NCBI GenBank assembly: GCA_025667525.1
Contig: CM046876.1
Span: forward strand, 483,310,557 to 483,374,556
DNA: 64,000 nucleotides
From: Glebionis coronaria
Lineage: Eukaryota > Streptophyta > Magnoliopsida > Asterales > Asteraceae
Direction of reading: 5' to 3'
The stretch's first letter is position 1. Each line of letters starts with the position of its first letter. Position numbers and translations under genes: made by a program. Below the pieces are notes generated by a model. That model saw only the letters and a program-made list of their open reading frames with translations, had not been told where the DNA came from and made no database searches. Below are positions 32,384-44,700 of this stretch, in pieces.

Positions 32384-34758
32384 AAGGTGGCAATCCATCC
32401 TGAATATCCGGAACATGAGATATCCATAGGGGGAGCGCTCTCGGATAGCGGCAAAAGGGCCATGTGCTCTCTTTTAGGTGCAAATCTAGATATATTCGCA
32501 TGGGAGCCAAAGCATATGACAGGCGTACCACGCGCGATAGCAGAACATAAGCTCCAAATCCGCCAGGGGTACCAACCCGTCAAGCAAAAGAAGCGCGGCC
32601 AGGTGCCTGAGCGCAGTCGAGTGATATTGGAGGAAGCACGGAAACTAGTGGACGCAGGTATCATGCGCGAGGTATACTACCACGAGTGGTTATCCAATCC
32701 GGTCATGGTCAAAAAACATGACGGAAGTTGGCGCATGTGTGTGGATTTCACGGATCTGAACAAAGCCTGTCCACAAGATTGTTACCCATTACCAGAGATT
32801 GACTGGAAGGTGGAATCCCTATGTGGATATCCCTTTAAGTGCTTCCTAGACGCATATAAGGGATACCACCAGATCCAGATGGCGGAGGAGGACGCGGAAA
32901 AGACGGTGTTCCATACTAGTCAGGGCGTATATTGTTATACAAAAATGTCGTTTGGACTAAAGAACGCCGATGCTACATACCAGCGGCTTGTGGACAAAGC
33001 CTTTGACTCACAGATAGGACGCAACCTGGAAGTCTATGTGGATGACTTAGTCATAAAAAGTCATACGGAGGATGCACTTCTCCGGGATGTCCAAGAGACA
33101 TTCGACACACTGAGGAGGATTAACATGAAGCTAAATCCAAAGAAATGCACGTTGGGGCAACGGAGGGAATGTTCCTCGGATATATGATTGATCCAAATGG
33201 CATCAAACCTTGCCCAGAAAAAACGGACGCAGTAATACAGCTGCCATCCCCTCAGACACGGAAGGAGGTGCAATCCTTAAATGGGAAGCTGGCCGGGCTA
33301 AATAGGTTCCTATCAAAGTCCGCAGAGAAGTCATTACCCCTATTTAAGACACTCAAGAAGTGCATTAGGAAGGGAGACTTCCAGTGGACAAAGGAAGCCG
33401 AGGAAGCCTTTGGCCAACTTAAGCAGCACCTTGCATCTCTCCCTATGCTAGTAGCTCCCCGGCCAAAGGAGGAACTCATTATGTATCTCTCAGCCACGCA
33501 TGGAGCAATAAGTGCGGTACTCATGACGGATAGGGATATGGTACAAACTCCGGTCTACTTCATAAGTAGAACATTACAAGGGCCAGAGTTGAATTACTCC
33601 TCTATGGAAAAATTGGTTTTGGCACTAGTGTTTGCTACAAAGCGGTTGCGCCGATACTTTCAGGCGCACCCAATTGTAGTCATTACGGACCAACCAATAA
33701 AGCAAGTCATCTCTAGACCGGATGTGGCAGGAAGGCTACAAAAATGGAGCATTATATTGGGGGAGCATAATATATCTTATAGGCCAAGGACGGCTGTTAA
33801 AGGCCAGATCTTGGCAGATTTCTTGATAGAGAAGCCGGATGAGGAAGGACCAATCGTTAAACAAGACGAGACTCCAACAGAACCATGGGTGTTATTTACG
33901 GACGGGTCCTCGTGTACGGATGGGTCAGGAGCTGGTCTCATCCTCACAAATCTGGAAGGAATGGAGTTTACGTACGCCCTCTGTTTTGAATTCACAGCCA
34001 CCAACAACGAAGCGAAATATGAAGCATTAATTGCGGGTTTAAAAATAGCCGCTAGAATGGGAGTCCGCAACCTTGAGGCCTACATGGACTCACGACTTGT
34101 CGCGAACCACATTCTAGGTGGATATTTGGCTAAGGAGGACAACATGGTCCGATACTTGGAGAAAGTCAAGTCACTCATCGCGGCTTTCGGCAAGTTTTCC
34201 ATCAAGCAGGTGCCAAGAGGTGAGAACAAAAAGGCGGACGCTCTTAGCAAGATCGCATCTACAAGCTTCGCCCACTTGTCCAAGCAAGTCTTGGTGGAAA
34301 TACTCAAGGAAAAATCTATAACAGAAGGGGAGGTCGCTACTATAGTTGAGGAGGATGGACCTACATGGATGACCCCGATCATCAACTATTTGACTAGTGA
34401 AACCCTTCCGGACAATGAAAAAGCGGTGCGGCGCATCAGAAGGAAGTCGCAGCACTTCGAACTTCGAGAAGGTATCCTTTATAAGCGTTCTTTCTTGCAG
34501 CCGTGGTTGCGGTGTGTTGGACCACGTCAGGCCACTTATGTAATCATTGAGATACATGAAGGGTTATGCGACATGCATGCAGGTCCACGATCCGTGGTAG
34601 CTCGTGCCCTACGTACAGGGTATTATTGGCCTACCATGCATAGGGACGCGCGCGACATGATTCGCAAGTGTAGTGATTGCCAAGTGCATAGACCAGTGCC
34701 GCGACACCCGCAGCAGGAGCTTACACCTATTACATCCCCATGGCCATTCTATAAGTGA
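32384..34758 (+). pseudogene. pol: TAT-1 RT, RNase H and second RNase H (broken)
   Basis: RT domain: MREVYYHEWLSNPVMVKK, RMCVDFTDLNKACPQD, FKCFLDAYKGYHQI, YTKMSFGLKNADATYQR and catalytic YVDD near 33034-33045. A one-base deletion near 33155 moves the frame; homology continues with GMFLGYMIDPNGI. The first RNase H (AISAVLMTDRD, VITDQPIKQV) lacks most catalytic residues. The second, about 33880-34260, has TDGSS, NNEAKYEAL, YMDSRLV and KADALS, giving D, E, D, D: an archaeal-type RNase H. The integrase zinc region follows (HEGLCDMHAG, CSDCQVH). The frame stops at TGA 34756-34758 where the family has Trp. Confidence 0.88.
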
Positions 34759-35598
34759 GGAATCGACATCGCAGGACCATTTCCTGTAGTTGCGGGGGGA
34801 GTTAAGTTCTTGATTGTCGCGATGGACTACTTTACACGATGGATAGAGGCCAAGGCAGTCAAATCGATCACGGGCAAACAAGTTAAAAAGTTTGTTTGGG
34901 AGAACATTGTGTGCCGTTTTGGCCTACCAGGAGAAATCATCTCGGACAATGGTAAACAGTTCGCGGATAATCCATTCAAGGACTGGTGTGCATCATTGAA
35001 TATCAAACGGCGCTTCGCGTCTGTTAAGCATCCGCAGACAAATGGCCTTGTGGAACGAGCAAATAGAAGCTTGGGAAACGGCATCAAGGCACGTCTGGAT
35101 GAACGAAGTGCCAAATGGGTGGATGAGCCACCACATGTTCTATGGGCGCATAGGACTATGATCAAAACAGCCAACGGAGATACTCCATTTGCATTGGCCT
35201 ACGGCACTGAAGCTGTTATACCAGCAAAAATAGGAATGCCTACCATCCGCACGGCGGAGGTTAATGTCGTCACGAACGACGAGCAGCTGCGAATCAACCT
35301 GGATCTGTTGGAAGAAAAAAGGGAGATAGCAGCCATCAATGAGGCTAAGTCCAAGGCTAAAAGGAAGGCTTATTATGACGCCAAGGTTAAAGGTGTTTCT
35401 TTTCGACCGGGAGATTATGTCTATCGTGCTAACGAAGCAAGTCGAGCGGAGAATACAGGAAAGCTGGGCCCTAAGTGGGAAGGACCGTATGAGGTCACGG
35501 AAGCCTTGGGACGAGGCGCGTACAAGTTACGTGACATGGATGGTCGCGATCTAGAACGCACATGGAACATCTCCAATCTCAAAAGGTGCTATCTTTGA
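34759..35598 (+). pseudogene. TAT-1 integrase core and C-terminus
   Basis: Same frame after the TGA. GIDIAGPFPV supplies the first D, SDNGKQFADNPF the second, HPQTNGLVERANRSL the E. The C-terminal part has FRPGDYVYR and GKLGPKWEGPYEV, the SH3-like fold of gypsy integrases, and ends NISNLKRCYL with TGA at 35598. Intact as a domain but it cannot be made from the interrupted pol frame. Confidence 0.9.
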
Positions 35599-36313
35599 AA
35601 GCTACGGCTTCCGCATGGCTACTTTGCTCTATGTGGCTTTAATGAAGATCCATGCACTCTATCTGTTTTGCTTCTCATGTTTTGTCTAGGTTCCTTTTTT
35701 ATTTTTTAGGACTTATCATTCTTGTTCAAACAAAAAATGTAAACGTTCTAATGAAATGCCATAGTGCCTAGCTAGCTCCACGGCTTGTTTTGTGCAAATT
35801 ATTTCTTAGGATTTCGTTAGTCATATGAATTTTAGTTATTATTATAATGTGCCATGTTTCATTCAAATGCATTCATTCAATCACCGTACATGTACTATAC
35901 GCCTCCAGGCGGGGTAAGAGGATTAAGTGAACCTACTAATTCAACTTGCCGCGTAAGAGGGATGTAACCCCAGCGACGCGGATCATGTATCCTTACTAGA
36001 CACCTTACTCACAAGACGTTGTGGTAAGTTTCTGTATGCCGTACTCACGTAGTGCTTTGCATAAATAAAGACGCACGTCGCATGTCTAGTAAATTATAGA
36101 CTTAAATGTATTTTCCCTTTTGTGTAAGACGTGACATGTCATGCAGTATCGGTATACGATATTTAACAAAATAAAAATACACAAGTTTCCAAATAAATAA
36201 CAAAATGGCCGTGGTTATCACGGACCTATAAATAAAAGACAGTTATCCACCATATCAGTCTTAGCCGTGTACATGCACGGACGAATAAAAGTTACAAATG
36301 TTTACAAGATAAA
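35599..36313 (+). other. TAT-1 spacer between integrase and the antisense gene
   Basis: Non-coding in both directions. It contains a CG-rich stretch (about 35890-36000) with GCCTCCAGGCGG and CCGCGTAAGAGGG. Confidence 0.6.
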
Positions 36314-37020
36314 TTACAAGGGAGGTAGGAACTCCCCTATGTCTCTCTTTCCTTCTTCAATCAGAGCATGGAGGGCCTCCCCGCGAGCGTCCTTTCCAGC
36401 CTGTGCCTTGACCACAGTCGCATCCAATGCCTCCGCAAGCAGTTTTTCACCTTTAATCACTTTCGACACGGAGTCGTATGTAGGCAGGGTCAAGGGGATG
36501 GGATCCGCAGTAAGCCTGGACATTACTGCCTCGTTCGGAGCATCCTTAAGTGCCTCGAGTTCATCCAGAAGAGGGTGTTGGATCTCTGCCAGTGCATCCA
36601 TCGACGCGGTCATATTGTCCGCAGCTGAAGGGTTATGGTAGGGATGTTGCATGATGTCTTCGTTCTTCCCTATCAATTCCACAGCCTTAACCAAACCCTC
36701 ATGCCTACCACGGTCGATTCCATCCGACACGACCCCGGCGAATGCTTGCAGTAGGTGCGGAGCTTCCAGGGCCTTGCTTACGGCGAGGCGCATTCCTTGT
36801 CCAATCATCCACCTGCGTCCAGCTATGGCGGACAGCATGGGAGGACATAGTCTTTCGGCCCAACTTGTGGCCATCTTGCTCAGTCCCTCCTCCGCCGTTG
36901 CAGTTTGCTCTTCCAACTTGGCCCACACTTGTGTTAGCTCATCCTTCAGCGCATCGCGCTCTTGGGCGATGTTAAAAGCTTGTACGTTACGGCCTTGGTG
37001 GAAGCTTCGGCCGCGGACAC

Positions 37021-37125
37021 CTGCATGTGGAACTTCGAGTTATCACAAGGATAATATGTTCTTTTTTCTTGGGTCAAATAAAAAATCAAGGAAAGAGTAT
37101 ATGTATAAATTTTTCGACAGTGTAC
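37021..37125 (-). other. Predicted intron in the TAT-1 antisense gene
   Basis: The sense strand reads AAAAG|GTACAC at the 5' site and CACATGCAG|GTGTCC at the 3' site. It is 105 bp, AT-rich compared with the CG-rich exons on both sides, and joins in frame. Confidence 0.75.
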
Positions 37126-37656
37126 CTTTTCATTCGATGCGGCTACAAGAGCTTCGAGCTCGGCGATGCGCTTTTCTCGGCTGTCGGCATGATGAGCTTG
37201 CTCTTTCACTATGGCCTCGACCGTTACCAGCGCCGCTTGCAGAGACGCCATGGTCTTCTCATTCTTCACAACCATTGCCTCCCGACGAGCTATCCTTTTG
37301 TCTGCCTGCTTCACATTAGCCAGGGCCTTGATCAGACGGCGTCTTAGGGCGGCACCCACCATCACTTGATGCGCGGATGACACATCAAACTGCTCAAAAA
37401 GGGATTCATGATCCAGCTCATCTAAGTCTTGTGCAAGGGCTGGAGGGGTGATGTGCTCGATGAATTCTGAACACTCAGATTCCGCCTCTAACCTTGTTAG
37501 ACTTGAGAGATTCCATGCTAGGCGCAGGCTATTTTCTGGCCCTTCGGGGAGTGGCTCCTCGGCATGTGTCGCAGCAGGGGATGGGGTCTGTTTGATGGTG
37601 CGGGGGATGGATTCCTCTCCACTTCTTCCTCTTGGGCTACGGCCGATGGATCCGCC

Positions 37657-37739
37657 CTGTTATTGACATTACAAATTTTGTTTAAGCATTATATATTTCA
37701 CAAGCAAAATGACACGACTGACGTTCGAAGGGTACTTAC
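37657..37739 (-). other. Predicted intron in the TAT-1 antisense gene
   Basis: The sense strand reads CAC|GTAAGTACC at the 5' site and AATAACAG|GGCGG at the 3' site. It is 83 bp and T-rich, with the strongest donor of the three. Confidence 0.8.
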
Positions 37740-38272
37740 GTGGTACCAATTGCAGGTTCTGGGGCGGTAGGAGCTACGGCACTCACAAGGGTAGCTCGCC
37801 AGACTTGCTCTCCCATGTGCGGGGTAGAGTCGGCCTGAGCAGTCGCAGTACCACTTCCCTCCTGGTACTGCGGATGGTCCTTCCTCAGTTTCTTTGGGGG
37901 AGCATTCGAGGCCCCGACCTCATCCCCTATCTTCTTTGCCACCCTCCTGGTGGTCTTTCTCTTCCTAGATGTGAGCGGGGCGGGACCCGGAAGCTTGAGT
38001 GGTGTCTTCGTTGAGGAAATTGTTTTCATCTTCCTGGTGGGTCGCGGTTCCCTCCAACAGTAGTTCTCCACCATCTTCATTGTGGAAGTCCAATGGGGAT
38101 TTCTCGATGACAGGCTCCCCTTCATCTGATCTTTACTCGGACGTCTCTTCGAGTGGAATGGTGCGGTCGGCGGTCGCATCGAGTAGGGGGAGTCCATTCT
38201 CCTTCAGTGGGCGGAACCCTTCAGGCACCTTCATGGGGTCGCCCTGGCGTAGTAATCCGTGTAGGTTCATTT

Positions 38273-38356
38273 CTGCGGACATATATAAATACACGGGTTA
38301 GTACGGTTCTACAATACAAATGACATTTCACATTTACAAGGTATAAGTAAACCTAC
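38273..38356 (-). other. Predicted intron in the TAT-1 antisense gene
   Basis: The sense strand reads GAGAG|GTAGGTTT at the 5' site and TGTCCGCAG|AAATG at the 3' site. It is 84 bp. Joining gives ...TEQGEEMNLHGLL in one frame, which fits family proteins where this domain directly follows. Confidence 0.78.
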
Positions 38357-39050
38357 CCTCTCCCTGTTCCGTCAGGAAGCACGGATATAAGTCATCCCTC
38401 CCAAAGTAGCGGCGGCTTAATCCTACTAAGCACAGAAAATGTTCCGGCAACCCCCTATGGAACTCTGTGCGGTGGGTATCTAGTATTTTTAAGTCTTTGT
38501 TGCTATAGTCTTTGGATTTGGGCGGAAAATCTTTGGGTGCTCTGGTTTTGAGTACGAAAGGAGTAGGGAATACCTTCTCATCAACAAAGAAGTAATGGTC
38601 GTACCAGTTCTTAAGGGAGTCTAAAGGCTTCCTATACGTCATGGGGGTGTTCCCGGGTCGTTTTTTAAACGATAGCCACCCATTCACTAGTTGGGGGAAG
38701 TAAAAAGCCCTAAATAGGTTCACGGTCGGAGTCACTCCGCAGGTATGGCATGTAATTTCAAACGGGTTGATTTTACACGCCCCTATGCAGTGAAGCTGGG
38801 TTATGTGGAAGTCATAATACAATAGCAGATCTACCAAGAATTTGGACAGGGGGATACGATAGTTGGCCGAGTCAAATAGGCGCGTGTACACGCCTATTTT
38901 CCCCGTCGGTGCATCCGTAATTGCCTCACCTTCACCTGGATAGGTGGGGTGTACGCTTTCGGGAATGTAATACTTCGACAGAAAGTCAATGTATTTTTCC
39001 GCTGACATCACGTTAAGGACATCCGTGATAAGTGGGTTGTCCTTTACCAT

Positions 39051-39649
39051 GTTTTATGAAAAGGTTTCGAAAGGCGTGATGATCTAACCTGCGGCGGAGG
39101 AAATCCATGGAATCGAAGGCAAAGTTCTGGAGGTTGAAGCTTGGAAATAACAATGGCGGAAGGACGGATGAATTGTGTGTGTAACAAACACACACACCAA
39201 CTCTTATATAGGGTTGCCTTGGTTTCCGAGGTAGCGTGGATGTTTGACACGTGTAGGCCACCATGCCTATCTAACGGATGGGATTTCTGACACTTCTGCA
39301 AAATCAGAAGGGGCCCACGGGTCACCTCTTGACAGTTTTACGTGGCTCAATGGTGGGCATTAATGGTGCACTTTTGCAGAAGTGCGGCTGACCAGTTGAC
39401 TACCATTAATGCATTTATTCTTGTGTCGGGATATGCGGTCTTACAACGTAAGACCATATTTAATGCTACATTTAATTTGTCTCGGCCGTTACGTGCGGCT
39501 GAGGTGCTATTAGAATAATATTCCTAAAGGCAGGCAGCCACGTGCGGCCAAAGCAAATTTTTCAATATTTCTCATTCCCTAGGTCTTTCTTGGTATGTCC
39601 GGAGAGTATCTTGATAGTCTAGAGGTTACGCCTATGGCTGTAACAACTA
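39051..39649 (-). promoter_or_regulatory. Promoter region of the TAT-1 antisense gene
   Basis: A minus-strand TATA box (CTATATAAGAG; + 39203-39210) lies about 150 bp upstream of the antisense ATG at 39050, with a (CA)n-like tract between. An upstream minus-strand ATG at 39108 is in a different frame and would give a 31-residue peptide. The rest is non-coding up to the 3' polypurine tract. Confidence 0.65.
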
Positions 39650-39660
39650 GACTGGGGGGA
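39650..39660 (+). other. TAT-1 polypurine tract
   Basis: GACTGGGGGGA two bases upstream of the 3' LTR. Confidence 0.85.
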
Positions 39661-39662
39661 CA

Positions 39663-40243
39663 TGATGACGTATAGTCCCCAGCCGGGTCAGGACCCGACC
39701 CACGGGTACTACCCGTATCCGGCCCATCACATATGGGTAGGAATGATGTCATATAAGCTTATGGGCTTGGATGAACAGTAACCGCACACACGTGTACGAC
39801 CCACGGCCCGGCACGGCCGGTATAGGGTTAGACAGAATCATATTCTGTCTATGAGTAGGATTACCCCAAAGAAAAGGATATTCACTCACCATAATTAGAA
39901 GATAACAATCAATCTAATTCTGGTACTTATCCTTTCCTTGGGGCCGAAGTATCAGTGACAGCCCATTAGGGTTTCACTGCCTATAAAAGGAACCCCAAGG
40001 GTTCCACAAAGGTATTACGTTCTACACTCTCAACTCACTCAACTCCTATAAACCCTAACCGATTACTTACTCTCACGCCGGAGTCTAATCGTGGGAAACA
40101 TTCCCACGGTAAGCCTAACACGTGTTGTTTAGTGTACAGGATCTCAACCAAACAGTTCACTTGGTGCAGGAGCCGGAGCCCAAGCCCGCCCGAATTAAGC
40201 CTAATTCGGGTCAAGCAAGGATCACCCAACTTTTGCATCAACA
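39663..40243 (+). repeat. TAT-1 3' LTR
   Basis: 581 bp. TATAAAAG at 39982-39989 followed by the perfect hairpin GGAACCC-caa-GGGTTCC at 39989-40005 (the 5' LTR copy has one mismatch and a longer loop). Confidence 0.93.
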
Positions 40244-40248
40244 CTACT

Positions 40249-41768
40249 CAATCATCATCCCCACAATCATCCATTGTCTCCAAGTCACATGTTCTAACAC
40301 GATCCCGAGGCAAAGAAGTTGCAAGAGCACCATCACCCACACCTGAGCAATCATCCGAAGAAGACAGTGATGAAGAAGTAGCTCAAAGGGATTGGGAATT
40401 CAAGCAACAAATAGCTTTTATTATGAAGCAATATAAGAAAATCTACAAACCCACCAACAACAACCTTCGAACATCTTCAAACCCGAGGAACACCCATGCA
40501 CAAAGTCCTCCAAGGTATGACACACGAAGACGTGCTGAGAGTCCTCCAAAGTATGATCGACAACCTAAGTATGATAATCAGAGGGTGGCTACTATTGTTG
40601 GAAATAGGGAAACTGTTGGTACTAAAGTTGTGCAACAAAGTGGGATTCAGTGTTTTAACTGCAGAGCTTTTGGGCATTTGGCTAGGGAATGTAGGCAGCC
40701 AAAGAGGGTTAAAGATTATGGTTATCATAAGGAAAAGATGCTGCTGTGCAAGAAAATGGAAGCTGGAATCAAGTTATCAGCTGAGGAAAGAGAAAATTGT
40801 GGAACCTAGTGTTAAGAAACCTGTTGTAAGACAACCCAATGCGCAAAAAGTGACTAGACCCTCTGTCTTGGGAAAACCATCTGTTTTCTCTAATTCTGCA
40901 TTTGCAAAACCCGTGTTTGCCCCGAAGACGGATGGGAAGGATAGGTTACCACAAAACACTCCCAAAACACATATTCGATCACAAAGCATTAAGAACACAA
41001 ATGTGGTTAAACCAGGGATGTATAGATTGGCCACTACAACTACACACAACAAAGAAAGTCAATCACCTTAGACTTCTAGAAACACTAATAGACGTGTGTC
41101 TTTTACTACAGGAGTAGTCCCCACTGATAGTGTTAGCCAGCCCCAGCTTAAGAGCACTCGCATGAATGAAAAGGTTTGGCAAAACAAAAGTCAAGGGAAG
41201 ATGAAGACAGTAGAAGACCACCCTAGGATTTTCAATGTTTCTAAGAATAAAACGTCTGTAATCGCGTGTAATGACGATATGAATGATTCGACTTTGAATG
41301 CTTTGAATGTTAAGTTTGTTTGTGTGAAATATGGAAAGTGTGCTAATGCTAATCATGCTATGTGTGTTTCGAATAATGTCAAAGGCGTAGAAACTAGAAC
41401 TAAGAAACAAACTGTGATGCCTATTAGTGCTAGAAAACCCAAACGCAAAGTGAACCATTCTGGTGCAACCCCCCCCCCCCCTAAGAAAAGTATTGCATCA
41501 GACTTCACCACTAAGAACCTTAGAAGCAGAATTAGGGAATTATATGAGTCTGCTAGCAAGCCTTGGAAATGGTGGTTTGCTAATCAATGTCCTCCAAGTT
41601 ATAAATGGATGCCTAAGGTTAGGACAGAAAATGTGACTACGTGCGTTAGTGTGACTCTAAGTGATGAAACTAGGGAAACTAATGAATCGGAAATCACAAC
41701 TAACATGGAATCCAATTTAGCAAATGCTCCATCGTGTTCTAATTCTTCTGCAGGTGATCTAAATAATT
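40249..41768 (+). pseudogene. COP-1 gag C-terminus: zinc knuckle and linker (broken)
   Basis: Resumes the gag frame after TAT-1 (QSSSPQSSIV...). The zinc knuckle CFNCRAFGHLAREC (C-X2-C-X4-H-X4-C) lies at 40651-40692. A one-base shift near 40790 and an in-frame TAG at 41069-41071 follow. The linker has a second Cys-rich stretch (FVCVKYGKCANANHAMC) and a run of 13 C at 41469-41481, which codes Pro and is prone to slippage. A further frame change before 41770 leads to protease. Confidence 0.85.
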
Positions 41769-44700
41769 CTCTTCATACTGGACTCCGGATGCACGAAGCA
41801 CATGACGGGGAATCTCAAGCTTCTAATTAACTTCGTGGAGAAGTTCCTGGGTACGGTCCGATTCAGAAATGATCAATTTGCACCGATCCTAGGATATGGA
41901 GACTTGGTTCAGGGGAATATCACTATCAAAAGGGTTTACTACGTCGAAGGGCTCAATCACAATCTTTTCTCGGTTGGTCAATTCTGTGATGCGGATTTGG
42001 AGGTTGCTTTTAGAAAGAAGACATGTTTTGTTCGTGATTATGATGGGAATGATTTACTTACCGGAACACGGGGTACTGATCTCTACACTATTTCACTACA
42101 AGACTCCACATCTTCAACTCCAATCTGTTTCATGGCTAAAGCTTCAATGACTCAAGCTTGGTTATGGCATCAACGTTTATCTCATCTTAACTTTGATACC
42201 ATCAGCTTGCTTTCCAAGAAAGATATTGTGCGAGGTCTTCCTAACTTGAAATTCATCAAAGATCATCTTTTGTCTTCTTGTGAGCTTTGTAAAGCTAAAC
42301 GGAGTAGTTTCAAGACAAAAACTATACCAACCTCTAAAGGACGGTTAGATCTTCTTCATATAGATCTGTGTGGTCCCATGCGTGTTCATAGTATCAATGG
42401 GAAGAAATACGTTATGGTAATTGTCGATGACTACTCAAGGTACACATGGACTCACTTCTTGAGGTCCAAGGATGAAACAACCGATGTTCTCATCAGCTTC
42501 CTTAAAGTGATACAACGTGGTCTTTAAGCTCAAGTTAAAGTGGTTCGTACTGACAGAGGTATAGAATTTTTGAATTCAAAACTGAGAAACTATTTTGAAG
42601 CCGAAGGAATTGAACATGAAACATCTATTGCTCGAACACCCGAACAAAACGGCGTTGTTGAAAGACGAAACCGTACTTTAGTTGAGGCTGCTCGAACATT
42701 ATTATCCGCTTCAAAACTTCCACTATACTTTTGGGCCGAAGCCGTTTCAACCGCATGCTACACACAAAACCGCTCCTTAATTATCCCAAGACACGAAAAG
42801 ACACCATATCATATAATTAATGATCGCAAACCTTCACTCAAACACCTTCATGTTTTTGTATGTACGTGTTACATTATTCGAGATGGTGAAAATCTGGACA
42901 AGATGAAAGAGAAAGGTGATGCATGCATTTTAGTGGGATATGCAACTCAGTCTAAGGGATACAGAGTATACAACAAGAGAACAAAATTGATAGTCGAGAC
43001 TATTCATATCAGATTTGATGAATTACAAGAAATGGCACTTGAACAAAACAGTTTAAGTCCCGATCCACAATGACAAACGACTTCCATTCACAACCGCACG
43101 GAACTCGGAACTCAACACCACAGCAATGAACCGTCAAGTTCAACGCTGGTTCCAGAAAATGTTCCTAGAGCTGATATGACAGTCGACACGACAATTGAAG
43201 AGTTAGAAATTTTATATGGACCAATGTATGATTAATATTTCACGGGGGAGAAACAAGTTGTATCGAAGTCTTCCGCTGTCACTCATGATACGAATGATGA
43301 TATCGATCATCATCAACAAAAGGATACAACTTCATCTACTTCAACACGGGTTGTTGCAGATTTACCTCCTCAAAATATCACTTCAACAATCGATCCTACA
43401 ACATCCACAACTACTGTCATTGCTCCAGAGAACACTAATCAAGCAGACGGTGCATTATCTGACGATGACGATTTTCACAACCCATTCGGTACACCGGTAC
43501 ACGAAACTGGAGAGTCTTCTACTCGTCATGTTGATCCGTCAAATATGCATACGTTCTATCAACGACATCCTTCAACACATCATTGGACCCGAGATCATCC
43601 TCTGGTTCACGTAATTGGAAACCCTTCACAGCCCGTTCGTACAAGATGACAACTAGCCACCGATGGAGATGTTTGTATGTTCGCACTCACCGTGAGTACT
43701 GCTGAACCAAAAAACATCAAAGAAGCCATGGTTGATCATGCTTGGATTGAATCGATGACGGATGAACTTCAACAATTTGAAAGACTTAAAGTCTGGGAAC
43801 TTGTTGACAGACCATACGATGTGATTCCTTTAAATCTTCGTTGGATCGGGGAAAACAAGATGGATGAAGAAAACACGATCATCAAGAACAAAGCTAGGCT
43901 AGTGGCTAAGGGGTATGGCCGGAAAGAGGGAATTGATTTTGATGAATCATTTGCACGAGTTGCTCGTATGGAAGCGGTCAGGATTTTCCTTGCTTATGCT
44001 GCACATAAGGGATTCACTGTCTATCAAATGGACGTAAAGACGACATTTCTTAACGGTCCTTTGAAGGAAGAAGTCTATGTCATGCAGCCAGAAGGATTCG
44101 TCAATCCTCATTATCCTGACAAGGTGTATCGTCTCCACAAGGCACTATATGGACTCAAGCAAGCTCCAAGGGCATGGTACGACGAGCTCTCGAAATTTCT
44201 GGTAACCAAAGGTTTCTCAAAAGGTTCCATTGATCTAACTCTGTTTACTTATAAATATGGGGATGACATTTTGCTTGTGCAGATTTATGTTGATGACATT
44301 ATTTTCGGGTCTACAAACCCAAAACTTTCAAAATGGTTTGAAAAAGTAATGCACAACAAATTTGAAATGTCAATGATGGGCGAACTAAAATTCTTTCTAG
44401 GAATTCAAGTTCACCAATCCCCATGTGGTATCTTTATAAACCAAGCTAAGTATTGTCAAGAGATAATCAAAAAGCATGGTATGACTTCATGTGACCCCGT
44501 TGGGACACCATTATCAACCACATCGCTAGATGCTGACTTGGAGGGAAATGCCATCGATCAAACGCGATATCGTTCCATGATTGGTTCCCTCATGTATTTG
44601 ACAACAAGCAGACCTGATATATCACATGCTACGTGTTATTGTGCACGTTATCAAGCACGACCCACTAAAAAGCACCTCAAGGAGGTTAAACGGATCTTTC

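Larger units (their letters stand above)
36314..39050 (-). pseudogene. TAT-1 antisense gene (gypsy-type 'transposase' domain protein), spliced, broken
   Basis: Minus-strand gene in at least four exons. Exon 1, 39050-38357, begins MVKDNPLITDVL and matches the 'putative gypsy type transposon' domain of Tat antisense ORFs (YIPESVHPTYPGEGEAI, GKIGVYTRLFD, RIPLSKFLVDLLLYYDFHITQLH, FRAFYFPQL). A GT...AG intron of 84 bp (38356-38273) joins in frame to exon 2 (MNLHGLLRQGDPMKVPEGF, then RKRKTTRRVAKK, PPKKLRKDH). Introns 37739-37657 (CAC|GTAAGT...AACAG) and 37125-37021 (AAG|GTACAC...TGCAG) follow. The last exons encode a coiled coil and AIAGRRWMIGQGMRLAVSK...HPLLDELEALKDAP, ending at 36314. Frameshifts lie near 38135 and 36975. 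Its role in the element is unknown. Confidence 0.8.
29287..40243 (+). mobile_element. TAT-1: Tat-lineage Ty3/gypsy retrotransposon with antisense gene
   Basis: 584- and 581-bp LTRs (TGATGACG...CATCAACA), perfect CTACT duplication at 29282-29286 and 40244-40248, primer site TGGCGCCATCCGTGGGA, Gag, protease, RT, two RNase H domains and integrase, then 4 kb with an antisense gene, and tract GACTGGGGGGA. The second RNase H and the antisense gene mark the Tat lineage. The pol region is broken in at least four places. The LTRs differ at about 19 positions, so it is the most diverged LTR pair after COP-N1. Confidence 0.93.
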
